DNA from: Mytilus galloprovincialis
Lineage: Eukaryota; Mollusca; Bivalvia; Mytilida; Mytilidae
DNA length: 64,000 bases
Reading direction: 5' to 3'
Assembly: GCF_965363235.1 (NCBI RefSeq)
Contig: NC_134839.1
Coordinates: 56,573,560 to 56,637,559, forward strand
The notes beneath the pieces were generated by a model. It had not been told where the DNA came from. It did no database searches and was given only the letters and a program-made list of their open reading frames with translations. Below are positions 22,866 through 33,473 of this stretch, in pieces (within the stretch, counting starts at the first letter, position 1; the number at the start of each line of letters is the position of its first letter). The position numbers and the translations under genes were made by a program.

Positions 22866-23047
22866 AATTCGCCGTTTCAGAATCTAATGCATCCTGGGTA
22901 ATATTTTCAAAAGCGTACACCAAAGCGTTTTGATTGGTTTAAAACGTCCTAAACAATCGAAATTCAACCAATGACGTAACGTTATTTTCACTTTGGGGTA
23001 CGAACAATGAAATTACCCATGATGCTTTAGATTCTGAAACGGCCAAT
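22866..23047. mobile_element. MITE with 30-40 bp inverted repeats
   Basis: The left arm AATTCGCCGTTTCAGAATCT and the right arm, reversed, AATTGGCCGTTTCAGAATCT continue as AATGCATCCTGGGTAAT against AAAGCATCATGGGTAAT. The core has CCAATGACGTAACGTTATTT. No clear target duplication. Compact size and hairpin form mark it as a MITE. Confidence 0.75.
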
Positions 23048-24494
23048 TGATCTTAAGATGATCAAACTTTTGTCTAAACTTTCATTATCTGTGAAATAAA
23101 ATAAAAATATGTTAAGGAAAATACGCAACTGAAACTGTGCCAGTGTTTCATGGTCATAGAATGGACCTGTGAAAAGACATTCTAGAACTTTTAATCGTTG
23201 GGATTTTTAAAAAAGCAAAATCACGTTGATGCTTACGCGAGAATAACCTGCACAATATGAAAATTATCTGTTTTAGGTTAAGCCACGCATTTTCTTGGAA
23301 ATGAGACATACGGTTTCTTATACAATGCAAAATTTTAATAACGAAAGTTTTCATCCTTGTCCTTTCTCGATGATTTGATTACTTAGGGAACGAATATATT
23401 AAAAGGTTGAAAAGTGCAGTTTGACCAGTGTTTTAAAAGTTTGATTTTATTTTAGATGAAACCTTTCATCATGGATAAAGCTCAACTGACAAATTCACAA
23501 ATGTTTCATGAATTTGTTTCGTTTTTTTTCCCTATTTTCTTTCTTCTGATAGATTATAAATGATGTTCTATAAAGTCCAGAAAGCTTTTTGATTTGCGTA
23601 AATTCCAATCGCAAGCAGATATGAAAAATAATGAAGGACAGAACTTTGTATGGATCTTACGATTAAATGATTTCCTAAACCTTTAAAATGTTCACGCCAA
23701 AGAAACGGTGCATTTAAAAAATTAGGTCGAATTTGTCACGTTTGTCATTCCGAAGCATATTTTAATTCTACGATACATAATTATGTACGGGTTTAACAAG
23801 GAAGGCAGCAACATGAATTAGTTTTAAAAAAATAACGAAAATAAAGAAAATAAAAACATAAACTATGACATTTACTGCACTATTTCATATTGATTTTCAT
23901 ATTAGGGCTTGTTTTGTGATATTGCTAGTCAATTATTTCTGTATCCCTAGCTACATATTTGGGATTTGGGTATGTCTTGTATAATCTCTGATGGTGAGAG
24001 AAGGAATTTACAGTGCAGTTTACTTTGCTTTTTAAGTGTTTAGATCTATGACAACAGATAAATAGATGTTTCAAGGAGAGATATATAACTATATTATTAA
24101 TTTGTATATTTTAACAAATTTGATTCGTTTAGGATGGTCACATGTTAAACTATATTTTCGAAGGTAGAGATAAAACGGCGGATAGCAAAAAGCATATTGC
24201 ACAGAGCATATTGCACGGTTATTTTTAGAATATCCAAAAATCGATTTACTTTGTGACGTCATGTAATGAATTTCAGGATATCGTTAAACGTTTTGAAACA
24301 AATGATATCTGTGATCGAATGTTTGACGAAAAAAAATCTTCAAATACATAAGTTGTCAAACAAGCAAAAAAAAGTAAATTAAATAACAACTAAAATGTTG
24401 TTATTGTCGAGGAGACAATATGATATCTATAAAATTCAAACAAAATCAAATCACGATTTTGATACAAATATGCATAATGGTCAGAAATTAATAA
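23048..24494. other. No gene; one weak direct repeat
   Basis: AT-rich. AAAAGGTTGAAAAGTGCAGT near 23.4 kb recurs as AAAAGGTTGAATAGTGCAGT near 24.87 kb with similar neighbours (GACCAGTG/GACTAGTG), suggesting an old local duplication. No supported coding region. Confidence 0.5.
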
Positions 24495-24498
24495 TATA

Positions 24499-24584
24499 AC
24501 AAATATAGCCTTTCGTCCTCAGTCAATATACTTCTTCCAGGTCAATATATCCTTGTATCGACCTCATACAAAGGCTATATTTGT
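24499..24584. mobile_element. Short hairpin element (15-bp perfect arms)
   Basis: ACAAATATAGCCTTT at 24499 and its exact reverse complement AAAGGCTATATTTGT at 24570 enclose about 55 bp that includes a second inverted pair (GTCAATATA/TATATTGAC forms). A small MITE or structured hairpin. Confidence 0.65.
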
Positions 24585-25635
24585 ATAATATTATATAAAT
24601 GGTCCTATCCTGAATGTTGTTCATAGAAAACAATGAGACGTTCCCCTATCATAATCATGACAAATACGTTGTTTATTCAGTTATCGGATTAGGATTGACC
24701 AAATGCGAGTGACAGCGTTATAATCTTACATATGAGGTGTGAAATACTATACTATACTGTAAACTTGATACATTGCCTTTTATGTAATGAAAAGTTATAC
24801 AAGAAAAATGTTTTAACTATAATCCTTTTTCGACAATTGCATTACTATATATGGAACGACAGTTGTCAAAAGGTTGAATAGTGCAGTTCGACTAGTGGTT
24901 GTATTATACATGTATTTGTCTTTAAATTACACCTTATGTAAGAGTCCTGGGTTTTGTTTGGTTCAAAGCCAGTGTATTTTTCACCAATTTACTGTTATCA
25001 AATGAATATCGTTAATTTTTTAACGCCGCCGGGGTATATACTAAAAGGATATGCATTTTTTACCCTCTCTGCCGTGGTATTTGCCAAAAAATAATCTATC
25101 CGACTGGACGCTTGTAACGTCACGATCATCAATGCGTTTTTGAACATTAACATTTGGTGTAATTAAACAGATAAAGCATGTTCGTGGGGGGTATTTGCGA
25201 AAAATACCCTCCTTAACATGATATATCTGTTTAAAATAATAATAAAACAAACTTTTACTCCTTGACATATTTGAGATGTGAATGAATAGTAGACTCGTAG
25301 CAGATTCCGATGAGCAAGGCAAACAACCAAGAATTAGATTGTACAGGAAAAAATGGATTTAAAATAAGTAAAAAGTAAAATAAAAAAAAAAAAAATACCG
25401 AACTCCGAGAAAAATTCAAAACGGAAATTGCCTAATAAAATGGCAAAATAATAAGCTCAAACTTATTATCAAACGAATGGAAAACAACTGTCATATTCGT
25501 GACTTATAATAGAGAGATATTTTAGGTGTCGTTTTTTATTGCTTCATGCAGCAGATAAATATTTCAATGGAAAAAAAATCGAGCGATACGCTTGATCCAT
25601 ATCATGTACATTACCAGAAATACTCATTTACTATA

Positions 25636-26079
25636 GAATGAAATTCAAAACAGTGTGGCTGTGGCCATTGATTGACACATTAAAATCATCCATTGACTGG
25701 GACAATTTAGGTGAACGTTTGTATGTAACAACCACTGCTCACTATGTACTTTTTAAAGACACTTAAACTATGGGGTCACCAAAGGTTCTCAACACCTTAA
25801 TAAAGTAATTCGAAAAACTAATCAGAAATAACACGATGTTTTGATTTATATCAATTATATAAATCAAAACATAAAGGTTATTCCTGATTAATTTTTTTGA
25901 ATTATGTTATAATTAAAGGCGTAAAGAAACCTTTGGTGACCCCACAGTTTAAATGTCTATCGTAGGTACGTCGTGAACGGTGGTCGTTACAGACAAACGT
26001 TCATGTAAATTGTCCCAGTCAATGGATGATTTTAATGTGTCAATCAATGGCCACAGCCACACTGTTTTGAATTTCATTC
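25636..26079. mobile_element. MITE, long inverted repeats, TA target
   Basis: The arms GAATGAAATTCAAAACAGTG and its exact complement CACTGTTTTGAATTTCATTC extend inward for most of the element (GTGGCTGTGGCCATTGATTG against CAATCAATGGCCACAGCCAC; GGGGTCACCAAAGGTT against AACCTTTGGTGACCCC). The centre is TTTTGATTTATATCAATTAT, itself palindromic. TA on both sides suggests Tc1/mariner mobilisation. One outer stretch (ACAACCACTGCTCACTATG against CATCGTAGGTACGTCG) is not paired, so one arm was modified after insertion. Confidence 0.85.
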
Positions 26080-26635
26080 TACCTTAATTTCTAACGTCGT
26101 TTGAACGATTTATGAGCTAACTGGATCCCTGTACCTTTGAACTGATAAAGTAAATGTGCCTGCTTGACATTTGTCAAACACACGTCTTCTTATATGCATA
26201 ATCAAGAGTGGTCTTAAGAAATATATTGATTTTATCATTTTAAAACAGTTATCGAAGCAGTCATTAATAAAGGCAAAGTATACTTCGCTGTCCAATAGTC
26301 ATAATTCGATAAAGCGCAAACAAATCCGGGTCACATTTTATCCATTTTAGAATAGTCATCCGTAAGCTCAACGTACTTTGAACCCAGCGAACGCACAAAT
26401 GACTTCAAATAACGTCACCTAAAACCAAACACTTTGACGGAGAGAAACGATTGGAATCATGTGAACTTTTTTTTCTTTTCACTTTTCAAAGATTCGGGTG
26501 TGTATTGCCAGTTTACTTTGGTAGTCTCTGTATACACATCCGATAGGTCTTGACATACATTGAATTTCGTAATCCGTATCTTGAAAATATAATGTTTTAT
26601 GTCAAACAAAATTATATGAGAAGGATTTCTCCTCC

Positions 26636-26855
26636 TACCTTATGTGTCCTGTACTAAGTCCGAAATATGGCAGTTTCTATGAATGTTGCATTGTCGTTTT
26701 TTTTGTTGCACTTTAGTGTTTCTGTTATTTCGTTGCTTTCATCTTAAAGTTGATGTGTAGTCTTCGGTATTAGTTTGTAACCCGAATTTGTTTTCTCTTA
26801 ATGAATAACAGACTTTAACAGCTGTATATTACTGTTGTCTTTACTTATATGTTAT
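26636..26855 (+). repeat. Dispersed repeat (GTACCAAGTCAGGAAAATGG family), 5'-truncated
   Basis: TGTCCTGTACTAAGTCCGAA, TGTTGCATTGTCGTTTTTTT, TTTAGTGTTTCTGTTATTTC, TAGTTTGTAACCCGAATTTG and ACTGTTGTCTTTACTTATAT match the later parts of the copies at 33.0, 35.2 and 57.0 kb. Confidence 0.75.
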
Positions 26856-27600
26856 GTCGCTTACAGAAAACATTTACATACAGTTGTTTACATCTTTCAA
26901 CAGGAAATACACGTTTGCTTAAGCTTTATCAACTAATTCAATTAAAATGGAAAATTGAAAAGGGTTAAGATTATAAATATTGACTGGACCTAAAAATACT
27001 GCAATTTTCATTCACATTTTATTTTATATGGTAGATTGTCTTATGGCACAACTCGGAATTTTCGGTTTGATTTGGCTTTTCCTTTGAATTGGGTTTAACT
27101 GGTTTGATTCGAGCACAAATGATGAGCTTGATGTACACAAAACACGCATCTAGGAGGCTGGTTAAAAGGCTTATGATATTTGATGAGTTGATTTACAGGG
27201 TACAAGTTATTCATTATTCTGTTGGACTTTGTAGATTTTGTATCTTGTGTTTCATTTTTACGCTTAATAGTTAGAGGGGAAGTGTTCGCACGTTCAACTG
27301 GTTGAACCTTGCCACAATTTGTACATCAACATTGCAATTTATATTGAACATTTGTTGATCATTGTTCGTTGTACTTGTTCAGCCTTATATATTAACAGAG
27401 GAGTCGAGTGTTAATGGTTAATTCTTCTTCAATGATTTGTATGCCCCCCAAGTTATCTTTTGGTCACTCTCACTCGTTGCCTTCAATTTTTCAGGTGTCA
27501 TACAATGCCTTGGTCTTGATCACTTTGATGTGCTTCGCGGTTGTGCCGTTTTAAATGTCATCACCAATGCGTGTGGATTGTCGGAATTTCAATCTAACAA
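26856..27600. other. No recognised gene
   Basis: Between a repeat and the ankyrin promoter. A piece near 27.10-27.20 kb (TTCGAGCACAAATGATGAGC) may be a worn copy of the TTCGAGCGTCACTGATGAGT bivalve repeat. No supported frame. Confidence 0.4.
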
Positions 27601-27627
27601 TGACGCAGTCAACAATTGATATAAAAG
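27601..27627 (+). promoter_or_regulatory. Promoter module: TGACGCA, 12 nt, TATAAAAG
   Basis: TGACGCA at 27601 and a consensus TATA box TATAAAAG at 27620 lie 106 nt upstream of the ankyrin start codon. The order and spacing are the same at the 15.3-kb paralogue. A TATA box predicts transcription starting near 27650. TGACGCA resembles AP-1/ATF sites, so stimulus-driven expression is possible but not shown. Confidence 0.6.
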
Positions 27628-27732
27628 ACCTGTCATTAAGGAAGATATAACAATATATACGTTGACATCGAACATCGAATAAGCACAAAACTTTCAATCT
27701 GTTTTTATTTTGAACAGAAAGAAAGAAAGAAA

Positions 27733-28089
27733 ATGGGAGCAGGATTTACTAAAAATAGCAAAAATGACAAGATCGGTGCTTTGTTTCAGGCAATCCATGA
27801 AGAGAGATTTAAGCTTGCTGCAGACATAATTTCAAGAAGCGAAGGCGTAGACTGTATAAACTATTTTGGCAGCACACCACTCATAGAAACATGTCGATAC
27901 AACCGGACATCATGCAGAAAATCTAGTACAGTTGAAAACGACCGAGCGAATTTTGTAAGATTCCTTATCAACAAAAACTGTGATGTTAGCAAATTTGACA
28001 TATATGGATGGACAGCTCTTATGTATGCGGAAAAGAATGGTCATGATAACATTGCTGATATTTTGGAAAAAAAAGAAATGAGTTACTAG
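27733..28089 (+). CDS. Small ankyrin-repeat protein (118 aa)
   Basis: Paralogue of the minus-strand gene at 15.3 kb. Same architecture: MGAGFTK start fitting N-myristoylation, helices IGALFQAI...LAADIIS, repeat two (NYFGSTPLIETCR...NFVRFLINKNC) with a polar insertion, and a textbook final repeat DIYGWTALMYAEKNG. Differences fall mainly on charged surface positions while core residues are kept, which argues for a working protein. The tail is three residues longer (KKEMSY). A pyrimidine tract ending in CAG lies 16 nt before the ATG, as in the paralogue, suggesting a non-coding first exon. Promoter boxes lie upstream. The function is probably protein binding; no enzyme motif. No other ankyrin exon is visible nearby, so the short length seems real. 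Confidence 0.8.
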   Translation: MGAGFTKNSKNDKIGALFQAIHEERFKLAADIISRSEGVDCINYFGSTPLIETCRYNRTSCRKSSTVENDRANFVRFLINKNCDVSKFDIYGWTALMYAEKNGHDNIADILEKKEMSY

Positions 28090-28094
28090 GGATG

Positions 28095-28535
28095 GTATGT
28101 ATATCCTATCTAAGGCAATACAATTGTATAATTATACAGCATAAATTATCAAAATAATCAATTGGGGCTAAACAACAGTTATAAATAGCAGAACCCTTAT
28201 TAAAATTAAAAACGGAAAGTCTTTTATCAAATGTTAAAATCACAAGCTTAAAGACATCAAACGAATGGAAAACAACTACCAAAAAAATGTTCCTTGTGTG
28301 TTCGTTTGCCATAATGAACATGTTTTTAAAATAATAAAGAAAAAACCTAAAAAAAACTTTTAATTTAAACAATAATGAATCGTTATGTGTAACGTTAGAC
28401 AGATCAAGATTAAATGTATTTTGTTTACATACATCATAGAAAAAATCTTAAAAATAAAGTACTCCTATGCAAATAACATACATTAAAGTAACTCAAAATA
28501 TCAAAATTATAATTTTTATTATACTTTATTTTCAG
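28095..28535 (+). other. Possible 3' UTR intron of the ankyrin gene
   Basis: GATG|GTATGT lies 5 nt after the stop codon and a good acceptor (TTATACTTTATTTTCAG) ends at 28535. Splicing would join the coding exon to a 3' UTR exon ending near 29.0 kb. Because the junction is so close to the stop, such a message would escape the usual decay rule. One frame stays open for about 46 codons after the acceptor, so an alternative coding tail is also possible. Confidence 0.35.
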
Positions 28536-28987
28536 ATTCAATCGATGCTGAATTAACCTTCACCAGAATCTTCTACTATCATGAAGTAGCTATAGTGCGG
28601 GCACAACAAATCAACAAGACGTTAGAAAATCGAGTAAAGAATTGGTCGGTGCTGTTGGTCTGTACAGCTTCTAAATGATACACCACTTATTGCATTTAAA
28701 GTATTCTACTTGTATTGAACATATAGTCATAAATATCTATGCACAATGATACGTTCTATGCTTTCAATATTGAGACAATTGTGTAGATATATATATAAGT
28801 TAAAAACCAAATCATATGTCTAGACATATTTTCATACTAGAATCTTTAAGGGGAAAAAAAAAGAGAAACAACATTTTAGTTCTTTAAAGCACATGAGGCT
28901 CATATAAGTTTTCTTCGATCATCATTGTACCTATCCACATCAATATATTCAAGATTATGAAATGACTTGGAAAATGTGTTTTTTATT

Positions 28988-29014
28988 AATAAATATGCCT
29001 AAGAATGCAATAAA
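28988..29014 (+). terminator. Two AATAAA polyadenylation signals
   Basis: AATAAA occurs at 28988 and 29009, downstream of the ankyrin gene in the same direction. Either could end its transcript. In AT-rich DNA such hexamers also arise by chance. Confidence 0.35.
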
Positions 29015-29387
29015 ATTAAAATACTTAGTATTGTAAAAAAAGTGATCTCTTGCCCGACGTCATCAAGAGTAAGAATATAAGTTGGAGCGGAGTCACAATT
29101 GAATATGGTGATGTGTCTTTCTGTTGTTTGTTACTTTATATTCAAGGACTTTAAAATATGTGTGTTTGTCTAGTACTATACAAACATTACTCAATAACAT
29201 GTGATCGTCCTTGAAATGCATATCACATTTGTAGATGTTTTTTAATAATTCCCCATACCAACGGGATTAATAAACTATCTGGTCAAAATTGCATTATTCT
29301 GTGACGGCATCTTTTGATAATTACTATTTTAACATGTCACAAAAGGCTTTTGAATTTCAAGAAGAACACATGATTGTTTTCCTTTTT

Positions 29388-31191
29388 AGCTCACCTGGCC
29401 CAAAGGGCCAAGTGAGCTTTTCCCATCACTTGGCGTCCGGCGTCCGTCGTCGTCGTCCGTCGTCGTCGTTAACTTTTACAAAAATCTTCTCCTCTTAAAC
29501 TACTGGGCCAAATTTAACCAAACTTGGCCACAATCATCATTGGGGTATCTAGTTTTAAAAATGTGTGGCGTGACCCCGCCAACCAACCAAGATGGCTGTC
29601 ATGCCAAAAATAGAACATAGGGTTAAAATGCAGTTTTTGGCTTATAACTCAAAAACCAAAGCATTTAGAGCAAATCTGACCGAGGTAAAATTGTTTATCA
29701 GGTCAAGATCTCTCTGCCCTGAAATTTTCAGATGCATCGGATAACCTGTTGTTGGGTTGCTGCCCCCTGAATTGGTAATTTTAAGGAAATTTTGCTGTTT
29801 TTGGTTATTATCTTGAATATTATTACAGATAGAGATTAACTGTAAAAGCAATAATGTTCAAAAAAGTAAGATTTACAAATAAGTCAACATGACCGAAATG
29901 GTCAGTTGACCTCTTTAGGAGTTATTGCCCTTTATAGTCAATTTTTAACCATTTTTGGTAAATCTTAGTAATCTATTACAAAAATCTTCTCCTCTGAAAC
30001 TACTGGGCCAAATTAATCCAAACTTGGCCACAATCATCTTCGGGGTATCTAGTTTAAAAAATGTGTGGCGTGACCCGGCCAACCAACCAAGATGGCTGCC
30101 ATGGCTAAAAAAAGAACATAGGGGTGAAATGTAGATTTTGACTTATATCTCTGAAACCAAAGCATTTAGAGCAAATCTGACATGGAGTAAAATCGTTCAT
30201 CAAGTGAAAATCTAACTGCCCTGAAACTTTTAAATGAATCGGACAACGGGTTGTTGGGTTGTTGCCCTGAAATAAGTAATTTGAAGGAAATTTTGCAGAT
30301 TTTGGTTATTATCTTGAATATTATAATAGAAAGAGATAAAATGTAATCAGCAATAATGTTCAGCAAAGTAAGATCTACAAATAAGTTAATATGACTAAAA
30401 TGGTCAGTTGATCCCTTAAGGAGTTATTGCCCTTTATAGTCAATTTTGACCAATTTTTCGTAAATTTTTGTAATCTTTTACAAAAATCTTCTCCTCTGAA
30501 ACTACTGGGCCAAATTAAACCAAACTTGGCCACAATCATCATTGGGGTATATTGTTAAAAAATGTGTGGCGTGACCCGCCAACCAAGCAAGATGGCTGCC
30601 ATGGCTAAAAATAGAACATAGGGGTAAAATGCAGTTTTTGGCTTATAACTCAAAAACCAAAGCATTTAGAGCAAATCTGACGGGATAAAATTAATTATCA
30701 GGTCAAGATCTATCTGCCCTGAAATTTTCAGTCAAATCGGACAACCTGTTGTTGGGTTGCTGCCCCCGAATTAGTAATTTTAAGGAAATTTGGCAGATTT
30801 TGGTTATTATCTTGAATATTATTATAGATAGAGATAAACTGTAAACAGCAATAATGTTCAGCAAAATAAGATCTACAAATAAGTCAACAAGATCAAAATT
30901 GTCAATTGACCCCTTAAGGAGTTATTGCTCTTTATAGTCAATTGTTAACAATTTTCATAAATTGTTGTTAATTTTTATAAATTTTTAGGAAATATTTTCC
31001 ACTGTAATTACTGGGCCAAGTTCATTGTAGATAGAGATAAGTGTAGCAACAAGAATATTCAGTAAAGAAAAATCTACAAACACATCACCATCACCAAAAC
31101 TCAATTTTGTCATGAATTTATCTGTGTTTATTGTTAATATGCACATAGACCAAGGTGAGCGACACAGGCTCTTGAGAGCCTCTAGTTTTTT
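29388..31191 (+). repeat. Bivalve repeat with three 500-bp tandem units
   Basis: It opens with a 31-bp palindrome (AGCTCACCTGGCCC, AAAGG, GCCAAGTGAGCT), then CGTCCGTCGTCG-type GC-rich sequence. Three units beginning ACAAAAATCTTCTCCTC follow at 29478, 29978 and 30480 with ACTGGGCCAAATT, AACTTGGCCACAATCATC, CAACCAAGATGGCTG and GGTCAGTTGACC. It closes with CCAAGGTGAGCGACACAGGC and GGCTCTTGAGAGCCTC. The outer GCTCACCT and AGGTGAGC are inverted, so the block may be a non-autonomous DNA element with internal repeats. No gene. Confidence 0.9.
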
Positions 31192-31897
31192 ATTTGATTC
31201 AAATTAGGTAGTGGTGCACACCATTGCACACTAGGTATTTTGAATACGTTTTCAACCAGATAACGAATATTTTGCGTTTGTGGTAGCCACAATTTTGTTT
31301 CCTTGTTTGTGGATTATGTGAATTGTTATGAGAGGTGTGTCATATGTATCGGTTATTATCATTCAAGAAAACTTGAGTTTCCTCTCTTGTTTGATGGACG
31401 GATTTCCTTTGCTAACTCTCATCTTTAGTTTTCTGTGCAGTAGTTTTTGAAATGTTGTTTTTGACATATTGGTTCTCTACGCTAGGGTTTTCCAAACCAG
31501 ACATAACATTGACTGATATACGTTTTAGACCATAAAACCTTTTAAACTATAATTTTGAATTATAATGAGGCAACAGTAGTTTCTTATAGTTAAACACGTG
31601 TAAATCCACTTAAAATACACCATTTATAGAAATAAGGAAATTGTAAATAGCAAACTAAGAATGGTGACACTCATGGTCTCGGTTACATTTTTAAATTATC
31701 AAACCACTATGTCCTTCTTTTGTATATTTAGAGCATGTCATATTTTGTGTAGTAGACACTTGACCATTTTTTGACGCGTTAAATTTATAAGCACTTTTTA
31801 TAGCACTGGGTCGATACTGCAGCTGGTCGACTATTTAATAACGAAAGGTATCGTCATCTAAGTAGTCAGTGTTTCGTTACTGACATGATTTACATTT
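31192..31897. other. No recognised feature
   Basis: AT-rich unique-looking sequence without supported frames or repeats. Confidence 0.5.
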
Positions 31898-32037
31898 TTT
31901 GGTTCGGTTCGTGTTGCTTAGTCTTTATTTTTCTATGTTATATTCTGTCTTTTTCTTTTTTAGCCATGAGTTTGTCATTTTATTTTCGATTTATTAGTTT
32001 GGCTGTCCCTCTGGTATCGTTTGCCCCTCTGTTAAAA
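31898..32037 (+). repeat. PLE-associated tail fragment
   Basis: GGTTCGTGTTGCTTAGTC, TTTTTAGCCATGAGTTTGTC and TTTGGCTGTCCCTCTGGTAT, ending TCGTTTGCCCCTCT, match the reverse complement of the tail at 43.4-43.6 kb. Isolated fragment without RT. Confidence 0.75.
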
Positions 32038-32493
32038 TATACTTTTCTCTAATTGTGCGATGGAAACTTTATTTACCGGAAATTTGTTACCGACACTATC
32101 AGACAAAGTTGACCTTATATAGATTTGGCTATCCCCTTTTTGACCGTTCTTTTTTTCCATATAGTTCTTCACACCTGTTTCAGAACTGATACATATAATT
32201 GGCTTTTTCTTTTTTTTTTTCTTTGAGAGTTAACTCATAAAGGTTAATTTAGAAAAAAAAAACGCTTCTGACGCATACAATTTATATAGTGTTGTTTTCG
32301 TTATTTTTTAGGGGTGTTAACTTCTAGCTATATATGCTTTTTTTAATTGTTTATGTTGCTCTCATAAACTTTTACCGCATATCATTTATTTTCAAAACAT
32401 GGTGGACTGTCTCTAACATTAATATACATTACATGAATATTACATGTAATACAGAACAAGCACAATTCTTTAATCTGTATTTTGATAATAAAA

Positions 32494-32800
32494 ATCGGGA
32501 GCAGGACTTACTAAAGACAGTAAAAATAACAGAACTTATGCTTTAATCATGTTATTCGTGAAAACAAATGATATCTAGAGATATGACTTCAAGAGGTAGA
32601 TGAGTGACGTGAATAAGCTGCTTTTCATCTTGTAGAATCATTGCGATGCCAACACATCAAGCTAACATCTAGAAACTTTGAATATGATCAAGCGGGGTTT
32701 CTGAGAGTTCTTTAAATTAAATGATGTTGAAATCACCAAATATGATATCTATGGATGAGCAGTTCATATATATCTTGGTTATTGTGTTATGTCATAGATA
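32494..32800 (+). pseudogene. Dead third copy of the ankyrin gene
   Basis: Not an open frame, but clearly related to the 27.7-kb gene at the DNA level: GGGAGCAGGACTTACTAAAG opposite GGGAGCAGGATTTACTAAAA, then GACTTCAAGAGG opposite AATTTCAAGAAGC, and GATATCTATGGATG-AGCAGT opposite GACATATATGGATGGACAGC. An extra C splits the start codon (ATCGGG), and several stops and indels follow. Upstream, ACAAGCACAATTCTTTAATC matches the 5' UTR of the living copies, and TGACGCA (32269) with a TATATAG box (32283) matches their promoter, though the spacing is 7 nt rather than 12. This supports a locally expanded family. Confidence 0.8.
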
Positions 32801-32879
32801 ACCTTAGACGTATTCTGCACAACTTTTAAAAATTTTGGGTCATCAATGCTCTTCAACTTTGTACTTGTTTGTCTTTCTT

Positions 32880-33370
32880 TACTATTTTGATATGAGCGTC
32901 ACTGGTGAGTCTTATGTAGACGAAACGGACGTATGGTGTATTAAATTATAGGCCTAGAACAATTAGCAGGTCAAAATGTCTTTATGTTATGATTATTTGT
33001 GTATTTCTCTGTCCTGAATGTTTTTGCATTTATTTGTACTGTAGCCCTGCCATGTAGTGTTGTCATTTTAGTGTTATATTTAACATTGCCATAAAAGCTC
33101 GAAGTTTGGATAGCCGCAAAACCAGGTTCAACCTACCATTTTTTTCTTGAAATGTCCCGTACCAAGTCAGGAAAATGGTAGTTGTCATCTTATAGTTCGT
33201 TTTTTGTGTGTGTTGCATTGTCGTTTTGGTTTTTTGTTGCACTTCAGTGTTTCTGTTGTTTCCTTCTATTGGTTGATGTGTTTACCTCAGTTTTAGATTG
33301 TAACCCGGATAGATTTTCTGTAAATCGATTTATGACTTTCTAACAGCGGCATACTACTGTTGTCTTTATT
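32880..33370 (+). repeat. Two dispersed repeats: GAGCGTCACTGGTGAGTC and GTACCAAGTCAGG families
   Basis: 32.89-32.95 kb carries ATGAGCGTCACTGGTGAGTC...GTAGACGAAACGGACG, a common bivalve repeat whose minus copy lies at 34.85-34.92 kb. 32.99-33.37 kb is a long copy of the family at 35.15 and 57.02 kb: CTCTGTCCTGAATGTT, AACATTGCCATAAAAGC, AAACCAGGTTCAACCTACC, CGTACCAAGTCAGGAAAATG, TGTTGCATTGTCGTTTTGG, ending TACTACTGTTGTCTTTATTT. Confidence 0.8.
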
Positions 33371-33473
33371 TATTTTGTTTGTCAGTATATATAGTGGAGT
33401 TGATTTCCATTTTCTATGGAAAAAATATTGTGTTAGTCCAAATAAACTCATCATAGATACCAGGACTAAATTT

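Noticed and set aside
25041..25322. 93-codon minus frame (MPCSSESATSLLFIHI...)
   Set aside because: No recognisable domain; the region has GGGTATTTG pieces in both orientations, suggesting a worn repeat.
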